Origin: Moritella yayanosii
Lineage (GTDB): Bacteria > Pseudomonadota > Gammaproteobacteria > Enterobacterales > Moritellaceae
Length of the DNA stretch: 64,000 nucleotides
Direction of reading: 5' to 3'
Assembly (NCBI RefSeq): GCF_900465055.1
Contig: NZ_LS483250.1
Span: 4,340,001-4,404,000 of the forward strand
The notes beneath the pieces were generated by a model that was not told where the DNA came from, ran no database searches, and saw nothing but the letters and a program-made list of their open reading frames with translations. Position 1 is the first letter of the stretch, and each line of letters starts with the position of its first letter. Position numbers and translations under genes: made by a program. Of the stretch, positions 26,606 to 36,121 are shown in pieces.

Positions 26606-26820
26606 TTAAGGTTTTTTTAAGTTGCTTTAGAGCAAATTAATTCCGTTAATTTAATGATCAAATATTACACAGAAAAAAGAAGCTAGTTCCAACGCGGAAA
26701 TAGTTTATTTTAACAAGTAACATTGATTAGTTAGTTATCGGAGTTAATGGTATTGGCTATGTCCCAATTAACTGTGTCTGTGATAGTAACAGGCTATTTT
26801 CATTGGGATTACTGTTAGAT

Positions 26821-28640
26821 CCGACATTCCGCACCCTATTATAGGTATTAATTATCGCTTTTTAACGACACGTTCAATGCAAATGTAGACATGATGTATT
26901 TGTGAATGTTGATGTTATACATAAATTGCTAAATCCCGCGTGAAATAAAAAAAAGCTTGACGGCGATCCCCATATTTGATCTATTAGTTATCTTTGGGCG
27001 ATGAAAATTATGACCATATCATATTCAACAAAGAGTCTTGATCACCTCGGTTTAGTTTCAGGCATGTGCAAAGATATTGGTATCGCCAAGTTTATTGATG
27101 ACGCACATCCCGAACAAAGTAAGGATAAGCACATTTCATACGGGCAACTCGTAGAAGCCATGATTTTAAATGGACTCGGTTTTGTTGGTAGAACATTGCA
27201 TATGTATCCTGAATATTTTGCAGAACGGCCTGTCGAACGCCTTCTTGGTAAGGGTGTAAAAGCGGAGCATATTAATGACGATGCACTCGGTCGCTGTCTT
27301 GACCAACTCTATGAAACTGGCGTTTCCGAGCTATTTCAAGGACTGTCCGCCCGTACAATTTCACATTTAAAGCTTCCGTGTGAAGGGCTTAATCTGGACT
27401 CCACAAGCATTCATGTTGATGGTGAATATAAAGACGAAGACGGTAATGCAGCCATTCAACTAGTGCGAGGCTACAGCCGTGATCATCGCCCTGAATTGAA
27501 TCAGGTGGTGTTAAACCTGATCACTGAAAATCAGGCCGGTATCCCCGTCTACATGCAGGCGGCAAGTGGCAATATTAACGATAATGAAGGTTTTAAAAAT
27601 ATCGTTAAGCAACATGTTAAAAGTCTTAAAGCGGCCCATAACAACCGCTATTTCATTGGCGATGCTGCATTATATGTCGCCGAAACGATCCAATCTCTCG
27701 ATGAACAAGGCCAATTATTCATATCGAGAGCGCCGCAAAAGTTAAAATTAGTCAAAGACGCCATATCAGAACAAAACAATTACCATTTCACTGAGTTAGG
27801 TAATGGCTACAGCGCAACCTGGATAGATTCAAACTACGGTGATGTTAAGCAGCGTTGGTTGTTAGTGTTCAGTGAACAAGCAAAAAAACGTGAACAACAC
27901 ACATTAGATAAACGTATGCTAAAAGACGCCACTGCGGCATTAAAATCACTGGAAAAACTCAGTAAACAACGTTTTGCTTGTCATGCTGACGCAATGAAAA
28001 TGCTGAGTATCTGGATGAAATCTCAAGCCAGTATGTCAATGAGTGAAATTGACGTTATTGAGCATCCAATTTTCACTAAAAGTGGTCGACCTAAAACAGG
28101 TCAAGAGCCGGATGGTTATGAATATCAAGTAACCGGTTTGCTTGCTTCAAAATTAAATTTTCGCGAACGTAAATTATCCGAAAAAGGGTTATTCATGTTA
28201 GCGACAAATGATTGTAGCGATACGTTAACGATGAGCAAAATGCTTGAACTATATAAGTCACAGCAAAGTGTGGAAAAAGGGTTTAGATTCTTAAAAAGTC
28301 CTGATTTTTTAACATCGTCATTATATTTAAAAAAGGCAGAGCGGATTGAGGCATTGCTGATGATCATGACGTGTTGCTTGATGGTATACGCGGCACTTGA
28401 GCATAAGATCCGAGAGGAGTTGAGAACTAAAGACGTATATTTTCCCAATTTAAAATATAAGCCCTGTCAAAATCCTACCGCCCGTTGGGTTTTCTTTTGC
28501 TTTCAAGGTATCGACATTTTAACTATCTCAGAAGAGCAGCAATTAGTGCTGAATATTAAAGAGCGACATCGAATAATTATTGATTGTATGGGGCCGACAT
28601 ACCAACAAATTTATTCATAAAACGGGGTGCGGAATGTCGG
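26821..28640 (+). mobile_element. IS1634-type insertion sequence with intact ends
   Basis: A 1820-bp element. The ends are perfect inverted repeats: CCGACATTCCGCACCC at 26821 and its complement ending at 28640. The 6-bp target duplication TTAGAT lies at 26815-26820 and 28641-28646. It inserted in the intergenic space after the TonB receptor gene. Matching ends and target repeat suggest recent transposition. Confidence 0.92.
27001..28620 (+). CDS. IS1634-family (IS4 superfamily) transposase
   Basis: 539 residues, intact. DDE-type landmarks are GLNLDSTSIHVDGEY for the first Asp, YFIGDAALYVAETI for the second, and YKSQQSVEKGFRFLKSP, the YREK-like block with the catalytic Glu. The N-terminal domain (KHISYGQLVEAMILNGLGFVGRTL) is typical of the group. 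A degraded piece of the same gene is at 19490-19595, so the family has been in this region before. Confidence 0.92.
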   Translation: MKIMTISYSTKSLDHLGLVSGMCKDIGIAKFIDDAHPEQSKDKHISYGQLVEAMILNGLGFVGRTLHMYPEYFAERPVERLLGKGVKAEHINDDALGRCLDQLYETGVSELFQGLSARTISHLKLPCEGLNLDSTSIHVDGEYKDEDGNAAIQLVRGYSRDHRPELNQVVLNLITENQAGIPVYMQAASGNINDNEGFKNIVKQHVKSLKAAHNNRYFIGDAALYVAETIQSLDEQGQLFISRAPQKLKLVKDAISEQNNYHFTELGNGYSATWIDSNYGDVKQRWLLVFSEQAKKREQHTLDKRMLKDATAALKSLEKLSKQRFACHADAMKMLSIWMKSQASMSMSEIDVIEHPIFTKSGRPKTGQEPDGYEYQVTGLLASKLNFRERKLSEKGLFMLATNDCSDTLTMSKMLELYKSQQSVEKGFRFLKSPDFLTSSLYLKKAERIEALLMIMTCCLMVYAALEHKIREELRTKDVYFPNLKYKPCQNPTARWVFFCFQGIDILTISEEQQLVLNIKERHRIIIDCMGPTYQQIYS

Positions 28641-28700
28641 TTAGATTCAAAAAACCTAAACCAACTTAAATAATTGTCTAAATATTTTGTGGCAACACCG

Positions 28701-28923
28701 TTAAATCGATTCATCCATTTCAACTATTCCGGATAAATGAGTATTATTTTGAATATTTAGTAGCTTGAGGAACTTGTGTCGCCATAGAAAACAGTGTTTT
28801 TGGTGATTTCACAGGAAGCGGCGCTCCGCCTTACGGTCAAACTATTAAGCATATATGCGAAATAGTTTAACCATTTTTCAGGCTTTCTTAGTCGATAAAA
28901 AGGTGTATTGAATTTAGACATAA
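28701..28923 (-). pseudogene. IS1595-type transposase remnant
   Basis: The minus strand reads FNTPFYRLRKPEKWLNYFAYML, then LTVRRSAASCEITKNTVF, a frameshift, WRHKFLKLL, and later SGIVEMDES before a stop. This order (LRKxEKW, RxSA, TAFxWRHKxL, GxVExDE) is that of IS1595/ISXO2 transposases. Both ends are missing and it is frameshifted. Confidence 0.65.
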
Positions 28924-28924
28924 A

Positions 28925-28988
28925 GCTTTTCTCCATATTATGCCTTTTAACTTTGAGTCTGTTTATGGTTGCATGCGATGACACTCCG
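28925..28988 (+). repeat. Duplicate of the 1408 lipoprotein signal-peptide region
   Basis: About 60 bases match 1446-1505, covering MLCLLTLSLFMVACD of the lipoprotein gene, then diverge. There is no start codon and no downstream frame, so this is a scrap wedged between two IS remnants. Confidence 0.75.
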
Positions 28989-29022
28989 TAAGCGGTTGGT
29001 TAAGCAGTGAAGCCTGATATCA

Positions 29023-29403
29023 TCAGGCTTCTAGGTCTGCATTCCAAGGTAATAAATCACTTAAATCAGTAAATTCATCCCGTTGAGGCAGTTCTGTGAA
29101 GAGTTTTTGGAAGTATAAATACGGATTTATATCGTTCGCACGGCAAGTCATCACAATACTGTAAAGTACTGCGCTCGCATCTGCACCATCCACTGATTGG
29201 CTGAACATCCAATTTTTCCGACCAGTGGTAAACGGCCTGATATCTCGTTCGGTGACGTTATTATCAATCCCTAATTCTCCCGAATACAAATAACGCCTCA
29301 GCTTTTCCCATTGATTTAAGGTATAGCTAATGGCCACGCCTATTTTACTTTTCGGGGTGACTGTTTTTCCACTTTTGCTTAGCCACTCATGAAATTGCTG
29401 CAA
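29023..29403 (-). pseudogene. IS66 TnpC C-terminal fragment
   Basis: The 126 residues are the end of an IS66 transposase (LGIDNNVTERDIRPFTTGRKNWMFSQS, then a C-terminal domain ending LLPWNADLEA). The first three quarters are absent. It differs clearly from the complete IS66 at 15026-17579, so it is from another IS66 type. The stop lies within a GAAGCCTGAT / ATCAGGCTTC hairpin (29009-29031). Confidence 0.85.
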
Positions 29404-29435
29404 GACTGGTTATGCTTGTTAGATACAATATGTTA

Positions 29436-29612
29436 GTTGAAGCTCACCCAGCTAAAGCAAGGTGATTCCTGTCGTCAACGGTTTAAGCATTGTGATATTA
29501 AATCACTTTAGACTTCTAACCCCTCTTTGTGGATGTTGATAGCAGCGTTATGATCTCTATCGTGCGTTGCGCCACACTCACAAGACCATGTTCTAATCAG
29601 TACATTTAGATA
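29436..29612 (-). pseudogene. IS605-type TnpB 3' fragment with right end
   Basis: Minus-strand residues [27 protein letters not shown] equal the zinc-finger/RuvC-III end of TnpB proteins and closely parallel the intact TnpB at 52570-53670. The element's right end (hairpin ATCACCTTGCTTTAGCTGGG... ending TTCAAC) follows at 29436-29480. The rest of the gene is missing. Confidence 0.8.
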
Positions 29613-29615
29613 GTT

Positions 29616-30390
29616 TCACTTACCAATCGATGCATAACGGCCAGGTGTAATACCACACGCAGATTTAAACAGTCGACTAAAATGTGCTTGATCAGAAAAT
29701 CCTGTTTCAAAAGCAACTTCTACAATAGGTTTATTCTGTTGGATCAATTGACGTGCAGCATCTAAACGACGATTGACTGAATATCTATAAGGACTGGTTC
29801 CCAGCACTTTGCGAAACTGCCGAGATAAGTCATAGCGAGTTAAACCTGTGACTTTCTCCAATTCAGTAGAGTGCACAATTCGATTATTAGCATGGTATAA
29901 ATATTCACGAGCTCTATCAACTGCTTGATAATTAATTGTGTACTTTCTATTTAATTTATTGCAATCGGGATCTCCAGAAATTAAACCGTTTGCCAAGTGT
30001 AAGATTATTTCATCTCTGGCTAAAGTTTCCTTTGCCTTCTCTGAGCACATAGATACAAGTTGAATTGCATGAGCCAGCACTTTATTTTCTGATACGGATT
30101 CTCTAACAAATGGTAACGGGCAGGGGCGGCCGACGATCACTCTAACAGCGTCAGAGATGCAGGCCGGATCAACGTATAACATTCTATATCCAAAGCCTTC
30201 ATCGGAGCCTGCGCGCCCATTGTGCAACTCATCCGGATGTAAGACCATCACTTTTCCTGGAGTGCTTGTTCGTTTTGCGCCTCGATAGTCATGTCATATG
30301 ACTGAACCCCTTGATCCGTCAGCCCAATAGCATATGTATCGTGGCGATGCGTATCATATGCTGGACCTGCAAACCACGCCTGTAATATCT
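29616..30390 (-). pseudogene. AraC-family regulator with 5-bp duplication frameshift
   Basis: The C-terminal 211 residues (from MMVLHPDELHNGRAG, 30251) contain the full AraC DNA-binding domain (two helix-turn-helices, RYDLSRQFRKVLGTSPYRY and VEVAFETGFSDQAHFSRLFK). Upstream, the cupin-like N-terminal sensor is readable (GVEILQAWFAGPAYDTHRHDTYAIGLT) but in another frame. The break is a tandem ATGAC duplication at about 30289-30298, which shifts the frame by 5 bases, and a further shift lies near the start. An N-truncated protein from the internal ATG is conceivable. Confidence 0.7.
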
Positions 30391-30535
30391 CTACCCCGTT
30401 AACAGCTTGCTGCTACGCATTTTATCTACCAACTTAGTTTTGCACAAACGTTCAAGACTATTTGGGGCAAACAGTTTTAAATCATGGCTCATGAATACAC
30501 TCACATCGATATACATTCAAAAAAGGAAATATATT

Positions 30536-30925
30536 ATGTCTGATCATTTGGCCTCCGACAATTATAAAGTAATCAATTTTAAAGAAAAGTTAAGTTTATT
30601 TAATGAGCAGTGGTCACCAAAGGTAATTGCTGAAATGAATGATTACCAAATTAAAATAGTAAAAATAGAAGGTGACTTCGAATGGCATGAACATCAAGAT
30701 ACGGATGAGACGTTTATAGTTCTGGAGGGAAACCTTCGTATAGATTTTCGTGATGGACATGTCACTTTGAATCGTGGAGAAATGTATGTTGTCCCTAGAG
30801 GCGTCGAGCATAAACCATTCGCTGATGGTGAAGTGAAAATGTTATTAATTGAACCTCGTGGTGTGCTTAATACAGGTGATAATGACGTTAACAGTTTTAC
30901 TGCAACAAATGATATATGGATATAG
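30536..30925 (+). CDS. Cupin-domain protein
   Basis: 129 residues from ATG 30536 (AAAAGGAA upstream); the longer frame from 30407 has no ribosome-binding site. Both cupin motifs are present: WHEHQDTDETFIVLEG (two His and Glu as metal ligands) and GEMYVVPRGVEHKP (fourth ligand His). It is a single-domain RmlC-like cupin of the mannose-6-phosphate isomerase C-terminal type. The substrate is unknown. It is divergent from the broken AraC gene, which may have regulated it. Confidence 0.85.
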   Translation: MSDHLASDNYKVINFKEKLSLFNEQWSPKVIAEMNDYQIKIVKIEGDFEWHEHQDTDETFIVLEGNLRIDFRDGHVTLNRGEMYVVPRGVEHKPFADGEVKMLLIEPRGVLNTGDNDVNSFTATNDIWI

Positions 30926-30953
30926 ATCCGCTATGTAGTGGTTCATTGAATTT

Positions 30954-30972
30954 GGCTTCCTAATTGGAAGCT
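30954..30972 (+). terminator. Terminator-like hairpin after the cupin gene
   Basis: GGCTTCC / GGAAGCT stem with a T-rich tail. Hairpin and flank are shared with 18121-18165. Confidence 0.55.
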
Positions 30973-30999
30973 TTCTTCATTTTAATAGCAAACGCATAA

Positions 31000-31245
31000 A
31001 CTGACTATACTCAGGTTGCGAACAGCGATCTAATAGCGCTAAAAGATGAATAGGCTAATGAGTCACTCGTTTCGAACGGCATTGCACTTAATTTTTCAAT
31101 AACAGAATCAGGTAAAGTAGTTGGTTTCATGTCTGCTGCATGACACTTAACAGATTTACTTTCAAAATCCGCATGTTTACCCTTCGATGCCGCTTTGCGT
31201 CCACGATCTATGGTGCTCCAGAATAAGCGCTTCTTAGGACTTTAA
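31000..31245 (-). other. Open but start-less frame, possible gene remnant
   Basis: The minus strand is open for about 80 codons (FWSTIDRGRKAASKGKHADF...SLAYSSFSAIRSLFA) with no start codon and no ribosome-binding site. I do not recognise it. It is either a gene fragment or chance. Confidence 0.25.
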
Positions 31246-31279
31246 TCTGATTAAACGCGAAGGAATGTAGATTAAAAGC

Positions 31280-31495
31280 TTATCTATAGTATATGTCACA
31301 ATTATCTGGGATTGGATCTTCTCGTCCTTGATTAGTCTCAAGTACAGCAAGTATGGAATTATTTTGGTGCTCTGATGGACACCAATATTCAGCATATTCA
31401 TCAGGTTTTGATGGGTTGTATTCATGGTAAGCGCATGATGCTAGCAAAGTAGTTAATAGAGATATAAAGACAATTTTTTGTATACGGAACATCAA
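31280..31495 (-). CDS. Small lipoprotein
   Basis: 71 residues: signal peptide with lipobox LLASC (Cys21), Ala at +2 (outer membrane expected). The short mature part has Cys in EYWCPSEH and NCDIYYR that could form a disulfide. No family is recognised. A signal-less copy is at 222-365. The sequence upstream of its start (31496-31580) is again part of the repeat found at 368-400 and 3025-3070. Confidence 0.6.
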   Translation of the reverse strand: MMFRIQKIVFISLLTTLLASCAYHEYNPSKPDEYAEYWCPSEHQNNSILAVLETNQGREDPIPDNCDIYYR

Positions 31496-31623
31496 GATAT
31501 AACCATAATCAAGTATGGTTTACGATGTTACATGTGTTTTTTAGTTGTGTAAACAATTGAAATGTAAGAGTATGTAAGATTTAGCGCTGTTTAATTTATT
31601 CGACCATCCATCCATAAACGCAG

Positions 31624-31669
31624 AAAGGCGAGCACGATAATGGACATGCTCATATCAATGCTCGCCTTT
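31624..31669. terminator. Terminator-like hairpin, copy 4 of 4, downstream of guaC
   Basis: AAAGGCGAGCA / TGCTCGCCTTT arms. On the minus strand it lies 47 bases after guaC and probably ends that transcript; this is likely the source of the copies elsewhere. Confidence 0.65.
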
Positions 31670-31715
31670 GTTAGCTTAAATACGCAGTTCTAGACCTACA
31701 TATTTAATGACTAAT

Positions 31716-32756
31716 TTATTCTTTACCGAATACGTTGTTTTCTTGCTCAAGTACGCGGATAAAGGTAGTACGTTTGCTTAGCTCTTTTAACGCAGCCGCG
31801 CCAACGTAAGTACAAGTAGAACGAACGCCACCTAGGATATCGTAAATAGTATTTTCGATTGGACCACGGTAAGGTATTTCTACAGTTTTACCTTCTGAAG
31901 CACGGTATTTAGCAACACCACCTGCGTGTTTGTTCATCGCAGTTGTTGAGCTCATGCCATAGAATTTCTTGGTTTTCTTGCCATCAACTTCACACAGCTC
32001 GCCGCCACTTTCGTCGTGACCAGCTAACATGCCGCCAAGCATAACGAAGTCTGCGCCGCCGCCGAATGCTTTAGCAACATCACCAGGACAAGAACAACCA
32101 CCGTCACCAACCACCATGCCACCAAGACCGTGTGCAGCATCTGCACATTCGATGATTGCAGACAGTTGTGGGTAACCAACACCTGTTTTAACACGTGTCG
32201 TACATACTGAACCCGGACCGATACCAACTTTGATGATATCTGCGCCAGACAGGATAAGTTCTTCTGTGATTTCACCAGTAACTACGTTACCAGCCATAAT
32301 CGTTTTAGTCGGGTAGGCTTTACGCACTTTACGCACGAATTCAATAAAAAATTCTGAGTAACCATTAGCTACATCGATACAGATAAACTGTAAACGCTCA
32401 TCTAATGCTAGAACTTGTTGAAGTTTTTCGAAATCTGCATCGGATGTACCAGTTGATACAAAGATGTGATCAAAGATTTCTGGGTTTGCTTCTAGAAACT
32501 CTTTCCATTGCGCAACAGTGTAATGCTTATGCACAGCTGTTAGCATTTTGTGTGCAGCAAGTTCTTTTGCCGCTTCAAATGTGCCTACAGTATCCATGTT
32601 TGCAGCAATAATTGGTACACCTGTCCAAGTGTACTTGCTGGTAGGGAAAGTGAATGTACGCTCTAAGCTTACTTGTGAACGACTTCTTAAAGTCGAACGT
32701 TTTGGGCGGAAAAGTACATCTTTAAAACCTAGCTTCAATTCTTGTTCTATACGCAT
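31716..32756 (-). CDS. guaC: GMP reductase
   Basis: 346 residues, the size of E. coli GuaC. TIM barrel with the [11 protein letters not shown] loop (catalytic Cys near residue 186), [28 protein letters not shown] phosphate-binding region and the GMSSTTAM flap. It converts GMP to IMP with NADPH in purine salvage. The frame is intact. Its last 24 codons and the following hairpin are duplicated at 2001-2165. Confidence 0.96.
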   Translation of the reverse strand: MRIEQELKLGFKDVLFRPKRSTLRSRSQVSLERTFTFPTSKYTWTGVPIIAANMDTVGTFEAAKELAAHKMLTAVHKHYTVAQWKEFLEANPEIFDHIFVSTGTSDADFEKLQQVLALDERLQFICIDVANGYSEFFIEFVRKVRKAYPTKTIMAGNVVTGEITEELILSGADIIKVGIGPGSVCTTRVKTGVGYPQLSAIIECADAAHGLGGMVVGDGGCSCPGDVAKAFGGGADFVMLGGMLAGHDESGGELCEVDGKKTKKFYGMSSTTAMNKHAGGVAKYRASEGKTVEIPYRGPIENTIYDILGGVRSTCTYVGAAALKELSKRTTFIRVLEQENNVFGKE

Positions 32757-33132
32757 GACATCTATCTTCTGTTTGTTTGCACAGGCTCTTATTCTTGCGC
32801 TGCTACATATTGCGGGCGCAAGGAAAACCCTAAATCAATGGTTCGTGGATGGTACTGTGCAAAAAATTATAAGGATTTTAGTTTAAGCGGTACAAGCGAA
32901 TCGTGTGTGCGAGGAAGTCGCGTTTCATCAACGCGCCTATACGAATAGATATTAGTCTAAGGACTGATATCTTGTAAAGGGCTAATTTCATGCCGACCCA
33001 ATGACACGTTTATTTCTTGACTTGAAAGTCAGTATTTACGCGGGGTTAGGCGGTGTTTAACTATTTTAAAATAAAAATTTAGCCGTAATAATAATATTTT
33101 AAACGCGAAATGTACCAGCAGATTAAACAAAA
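32757..33132. other. Non-coding region upstream of guaC
   Basis: About 380 bases with no gene. It should contain the guaC promoter and a long leader. I looked for a purine riboswitch and did not see its conserved core. Confidence 0.4.
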
Positions 33133-33141
33133 ATGACCAAA

Positions 33142-33180
33142 CCCCCAACGGCATTACAATGCTTACCGTGGGTGTTTTGG
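33142..33180 (-). terminator. Terminator of the ornithine cyclodeaminase gene
   Basis: On the minus strand CCCACGG...GCATT / AATGC...CCGTTGGG forms a bulged hairpin followed by TTTGGTCATTTTTG. Confidence 0.5.
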
Positions 33181-33240
33181 CCAAAGGCTTATTAACTTTC
33201 ACAATTGCCCACTAGCCGCGACAAACTAGGGGTGGCTTGG

Positions 33241-34245
33241 TTATAGTAGTGAGAACAAGTTCTTCACATCATCCAGTTCAGGAATTAATTCCATCTCGGT
33301 GCCGATGTTATGTTGCTTAGCTAGCTTGTAGATCAAACGTAGTACTGAGTAATCTTCCAGCGCGAAACCAACTGAGTCATACAAGATAGTGCCGTCTGTT
33401 GCTACGTTCAGCGTTTTCTCGCCTTTCACAATTTCGTGTAGTTCTGTACACGTAAAGTCAGCACCCAGTTGTTGGATCTCACCTTCAACGCGTGACTGTG
33501 GTAGGTACTCAACAACAATCGTTGCGCTTTCTACTAATTCTTTTTCGATTTCTGTTTTACCAGGGCAATCACCGCCAAGACCGTTAATAAATACGTCTTT
33601 GCTGATCATGTCTTTGGTTAATACTGTTTGGTATTTCTTGTCTGCTGTACACGTGGTAATTAAATCAGCACCTTGAACCGCTTCTCTGGCGTCTTTACAC
33701 GGTATTAGGCGAATATCGAAACGCGCCATGTTCTTCTCGAATTTACGCATTGCTGCAGGATCAGTATCAAAATAACGCACTTCTTTTAAGTCAAAGATGA
33801 ACGAGTACGCTAAGAACTGGAATTCACTCTGTGCGCCAGTACCGATTAACGCGAGTACTTCTGAATCTTTCTTGGCTAAGTGCTTCGCGGCCATTGCTGA
33901 TGTAGCTGCAGTGCGGAAACCAGTAAGCAAGGTCATTTCTGAAAACATCAGCGGTTCGCCAGTTTCAGTTAATGATAATTGCCCTGTTGCCATTACTGTC
34001 ATTTTGTTTTGTGCTGGGTTTTTTGGGTGGCCATTTACGTATTTAAACGAGTACATTTCCGCATTAGAAATCGGCATTAGTTCGATAACGCCACCGTCAA
34101 CATGATTGGCAACACGTGGTGATTTATCAAAGTCGTGCCAGTTTTTATAATCTTCAGTTAATGTATCATTAAGCTGTGCAAAGAAGTCTTGGTAGCCTAC
34201 TTTCGCAATTATCGCTTTAATATCTTTTATCTCTAAAACAATCAT
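33241..34245 (-). CDS. Ornithine cyclodeaminase / mu-crystallin family
   Basis: 334 residues with the family's substrate region (MPISNAEMYSFKYVNGHP), the TGFRTAATSAMAAK helix and the dinucleotide-binding LALIGTGAQSEFQ. Ornithine cyclodeaminase converts ornithine to proline plus ammonia using bound NAD. Other members act on alanine, lysine or ketimines, so substrate is inferred from the nearby ureido/guanidino hydrolases (35190-37066). It is divergent from the TetR-type gene. Confidence 0.85.
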   Translation of the reverse strand: MIVLEIKDIKAIIAKVGYQDFFAQLNDTLTEDYKNWHDFDKSPRVANHVDGGVIELMPISNAEMYSFKYVNGHPKNPAQNKMTVMATGQLSLTETGEPLMFSEMTLLTGFRTAATSAMAAKHLAKKDSEVLALIGTGAQSEFQFLAYSFIFDLKEVRYFDTDPAAMRKFEKNMARFDIRLIPCKDAREAVQGADLITTCTADKKYQTVLTKDMISKDVFINGLGGDCPGKTEIEKELVESATIVVEYLPQSRVEGEIQQLGADFTCTELHEIVKGEKTLNVATDGTILYDSVGFALEDYSVLRLIYKLAKQHNIGTEMELIPELDDVKNLFSLL

Positions 34246-34500
34246 GGTGATCCTTATTACATTTCGTCTAAGGTAAAAGAGAAAAATCTAATTTTTCCAT
34301 TACCATCATGATCACAACAATCAATGAGTGGTTTATCTAATACGTTTAATAATAAGATACACATCAGTTATGTGCATCGGGTTAAGTGCTATTTTTATTA
34401 GGTTTAGCTTAATAAATTGCCAGCATCACGCCCTAGGGGTATGATTAATTTTGTTTTGTAAAACACCTCTTATACTTAAATACGGATTAAATACCTGCCT

Positions 34501-35121
34501 ATGCCAGCGAAAGGAACAAAAGGTAAAAACCGTAAACAAGAGTTAATCAATGCCACACTTGATTGCATTGCTAACGAAGGTTTACAAAAAACCACAGTAC
34601 GTAATGTGGCTGAATATGCGAATGTCACCAACGGTCTGATCCGTTTTTACTTTTCCGGTAAAGACGAACTGATCCGTGCAGCGTATTCCGCATTACTCGA
34701 GATTATGTACGTCAATACCCGTATCGAAATAAACGATGTGGATATTTGCGCCAAAACCCGATTACAGCACTTTATTCAAGCGACGCTATCAGCGCCAATC
34801 GTGTCACCACGTACCGTATTGTTATGGGCTAATTTCTTGCCGATGACTTACATCGACCCCGAAATGGCAGCCATTCGAACTAATGAGTATGCTAAAACAA
34901 CGAAAATATTAGCGCCGTTGATTAGTGCTGCATTAGCCACCGAAAACATTACAGTTGATCATAATGAATGTGAAATCCTTGCCATTAAAATCAATGCGTT
35001 GATTGATGGTTTATGGCTCGAAGGCAGCATGGCTGCCTACAAATTCAAAGATAATGAACTGGTCAATATCGGTATCGACAGTGCGTCTGCTATCCTATCT
35101 ATTTCGTTAGAGAATATCTAA
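34501..35121 (+). CDS. TetR/AcrR-family regulator
   Basis: 206 residues. The N-terminal helix-turn-helix (RKQELINATLDCIANEGLQKTTVRNVAEYANVTNGLIRFYF) is of the BetI type, with a larger C-terminal ligand domain. It sits between the cyclodeaminase gene (divergent) and the two hydrolase genes (convergent), so it is probably their local repressor. The 255-base space before it should hold both promoters. No clear ribosome-binding site precedes the ATG. Confidence 0.85.
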   Translation: MPAKGTKGKNRKQELINATLDCIANEGLQKTTVRNVAEYANVTNGLIRFYFSGKDELIRAAYSALLEIMYVNTRIEINDVDICAKTRLQHFIQATLSAPIVSPRTVLLWANFLPMTYIDPEMAAIRTNEYAKTTKILAPLISAALATENITVDHNECEILAIKINALIDGLWLEGSMAAYKFKDNELVNIGIDSASAILSISLENI

Positions 35122-35189
35122 CCCGTTATGTAAATAGTACTAGATCTAGCGCTCATAACCAGCATAAGAAAACACTGCCGTATTAATTT

Positions 35190-36041
35190 TTAGTGGCGTT
35201 CTAACGGGAACGTCATGCAGTGTGGACCACCGCCCGTTTTCAAGATCTCGGTAGCATGCAGCTCAAATACTGTAAAACCACGTTCACGTAATTGCGCGTT
35301 TACATCGGTATTTGCGCTTAACGAGATAACGCGTTTGTTACCTAATGCTTGCAGATTACAGAAGTGTTTGAATACGCCTGCTTCTTCAATTTTAATCAGG
35401 TCGTAACCCGTTTCATCGAGGTAATCTTTGAATTCTTGTGGTAAACCGTCGTAATAAGTCACGGCAGTTTTTTCACCGACAATGTTAAAGATCATGTCAA
35501 GGTGCAGGTATTCTGGTTTCGACTTCACCGCAATAATCGTATAACCCAACGGTTCAAGCTGTTCACGAATACTTTGAATGCCTTTTTCGTTAGAACGCTG
35601 TAGCGTACCAATGGCTAACGTCTTTTCGTCAAGTTGCCAGAAGTCACCGCCTTCAAGTACACCTTCGTGACACGTGGCAATGATTGGCACACCTAGTTCA
35701 GCTAGTTTTTCTGCATACAGTAGGCTTTCTGCGTGGCGAATTTCTTCTTTAAAGCGGCCAAGTACATAACCTTCTTTGATATTAAAACCAAAATCACGGG
35801 CAAATACCTGACTCGACAAGTTTTCAGTCGGCGTAAGTACTTCGACATTAATGCCGTTCTGCTCGTAAATATTGATCAGCTGTTGATGTTCATCTAAACA
35901 TTTTTGCTGATCAATGCGCTCACCTTTCTCTAACCAATCTTCAGCAATCTTGTTGATTGGCGAAAGATTAAGGTAAGTTGGTGAACAAAGTAATACTTGC
36001 TTCAATTCACCTGTCGCTGATTTTACATAACTGGTTTCCAT
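35190..36041 (-). CDS. Arginine deiminase / amidinohydrolase-family protein
   Basis: 283 residues from ATG 36041, chosen because AAAAGGAA lies 8 bases upstream; an ATG at 36059 lacks one. Guanidino-modifying enzyme (PFAM amidinotransferase) motifs: FARDFG, LEGGDFW, HLDMIFNIV with the catalytic His, and GGGPHCMTFPL with the nucleophilic Cys. Such proteins hydrolyse arginine or methylarginines to citrulline. Together with CtlX and the cyclodeaminase it suggests conversion of arginine to proline. Substrate specificity is inferred. Confidence 0.85.
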   Translation of the reverse strand: METSYVKSATGELKQVLLCSPTYLNLSPINKIAEDWLEKGERIDQQKCLDEHQQLINIYEQNGINVEVLTPTENLSSQVFARDFGFNIKEGYVLGRFKEEIRHAESLLYAEKLAELGVPIIATCHEGVLEGGDFWQLDEKTLAIGTLQRSNEKGIQSIREQLEPLGYTIIAVKSKPEYLHLDMIFNIVGEKTAVTYYDGLPQEFKDYLDETGYDLIKIEEAGVFKHFCNLQALGNKRVISLSANTDVNAQLRERGFTVFELHATEILKTGGGPHCMTFPLERH

Positions 36042-36121
36042 AACATGTTCCTTTTCCATAAGTCATATCTTTTAAATTATTTGAATTTGGGTACTTTAAT
36101 TTTTACGGTCAATCGCGTGTT

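Noticed and set aside
32757-33132. Purine riboswitch before guaC
   Set aside because: The conserved loop-loop core was not found; only AT-rich leader is seen.
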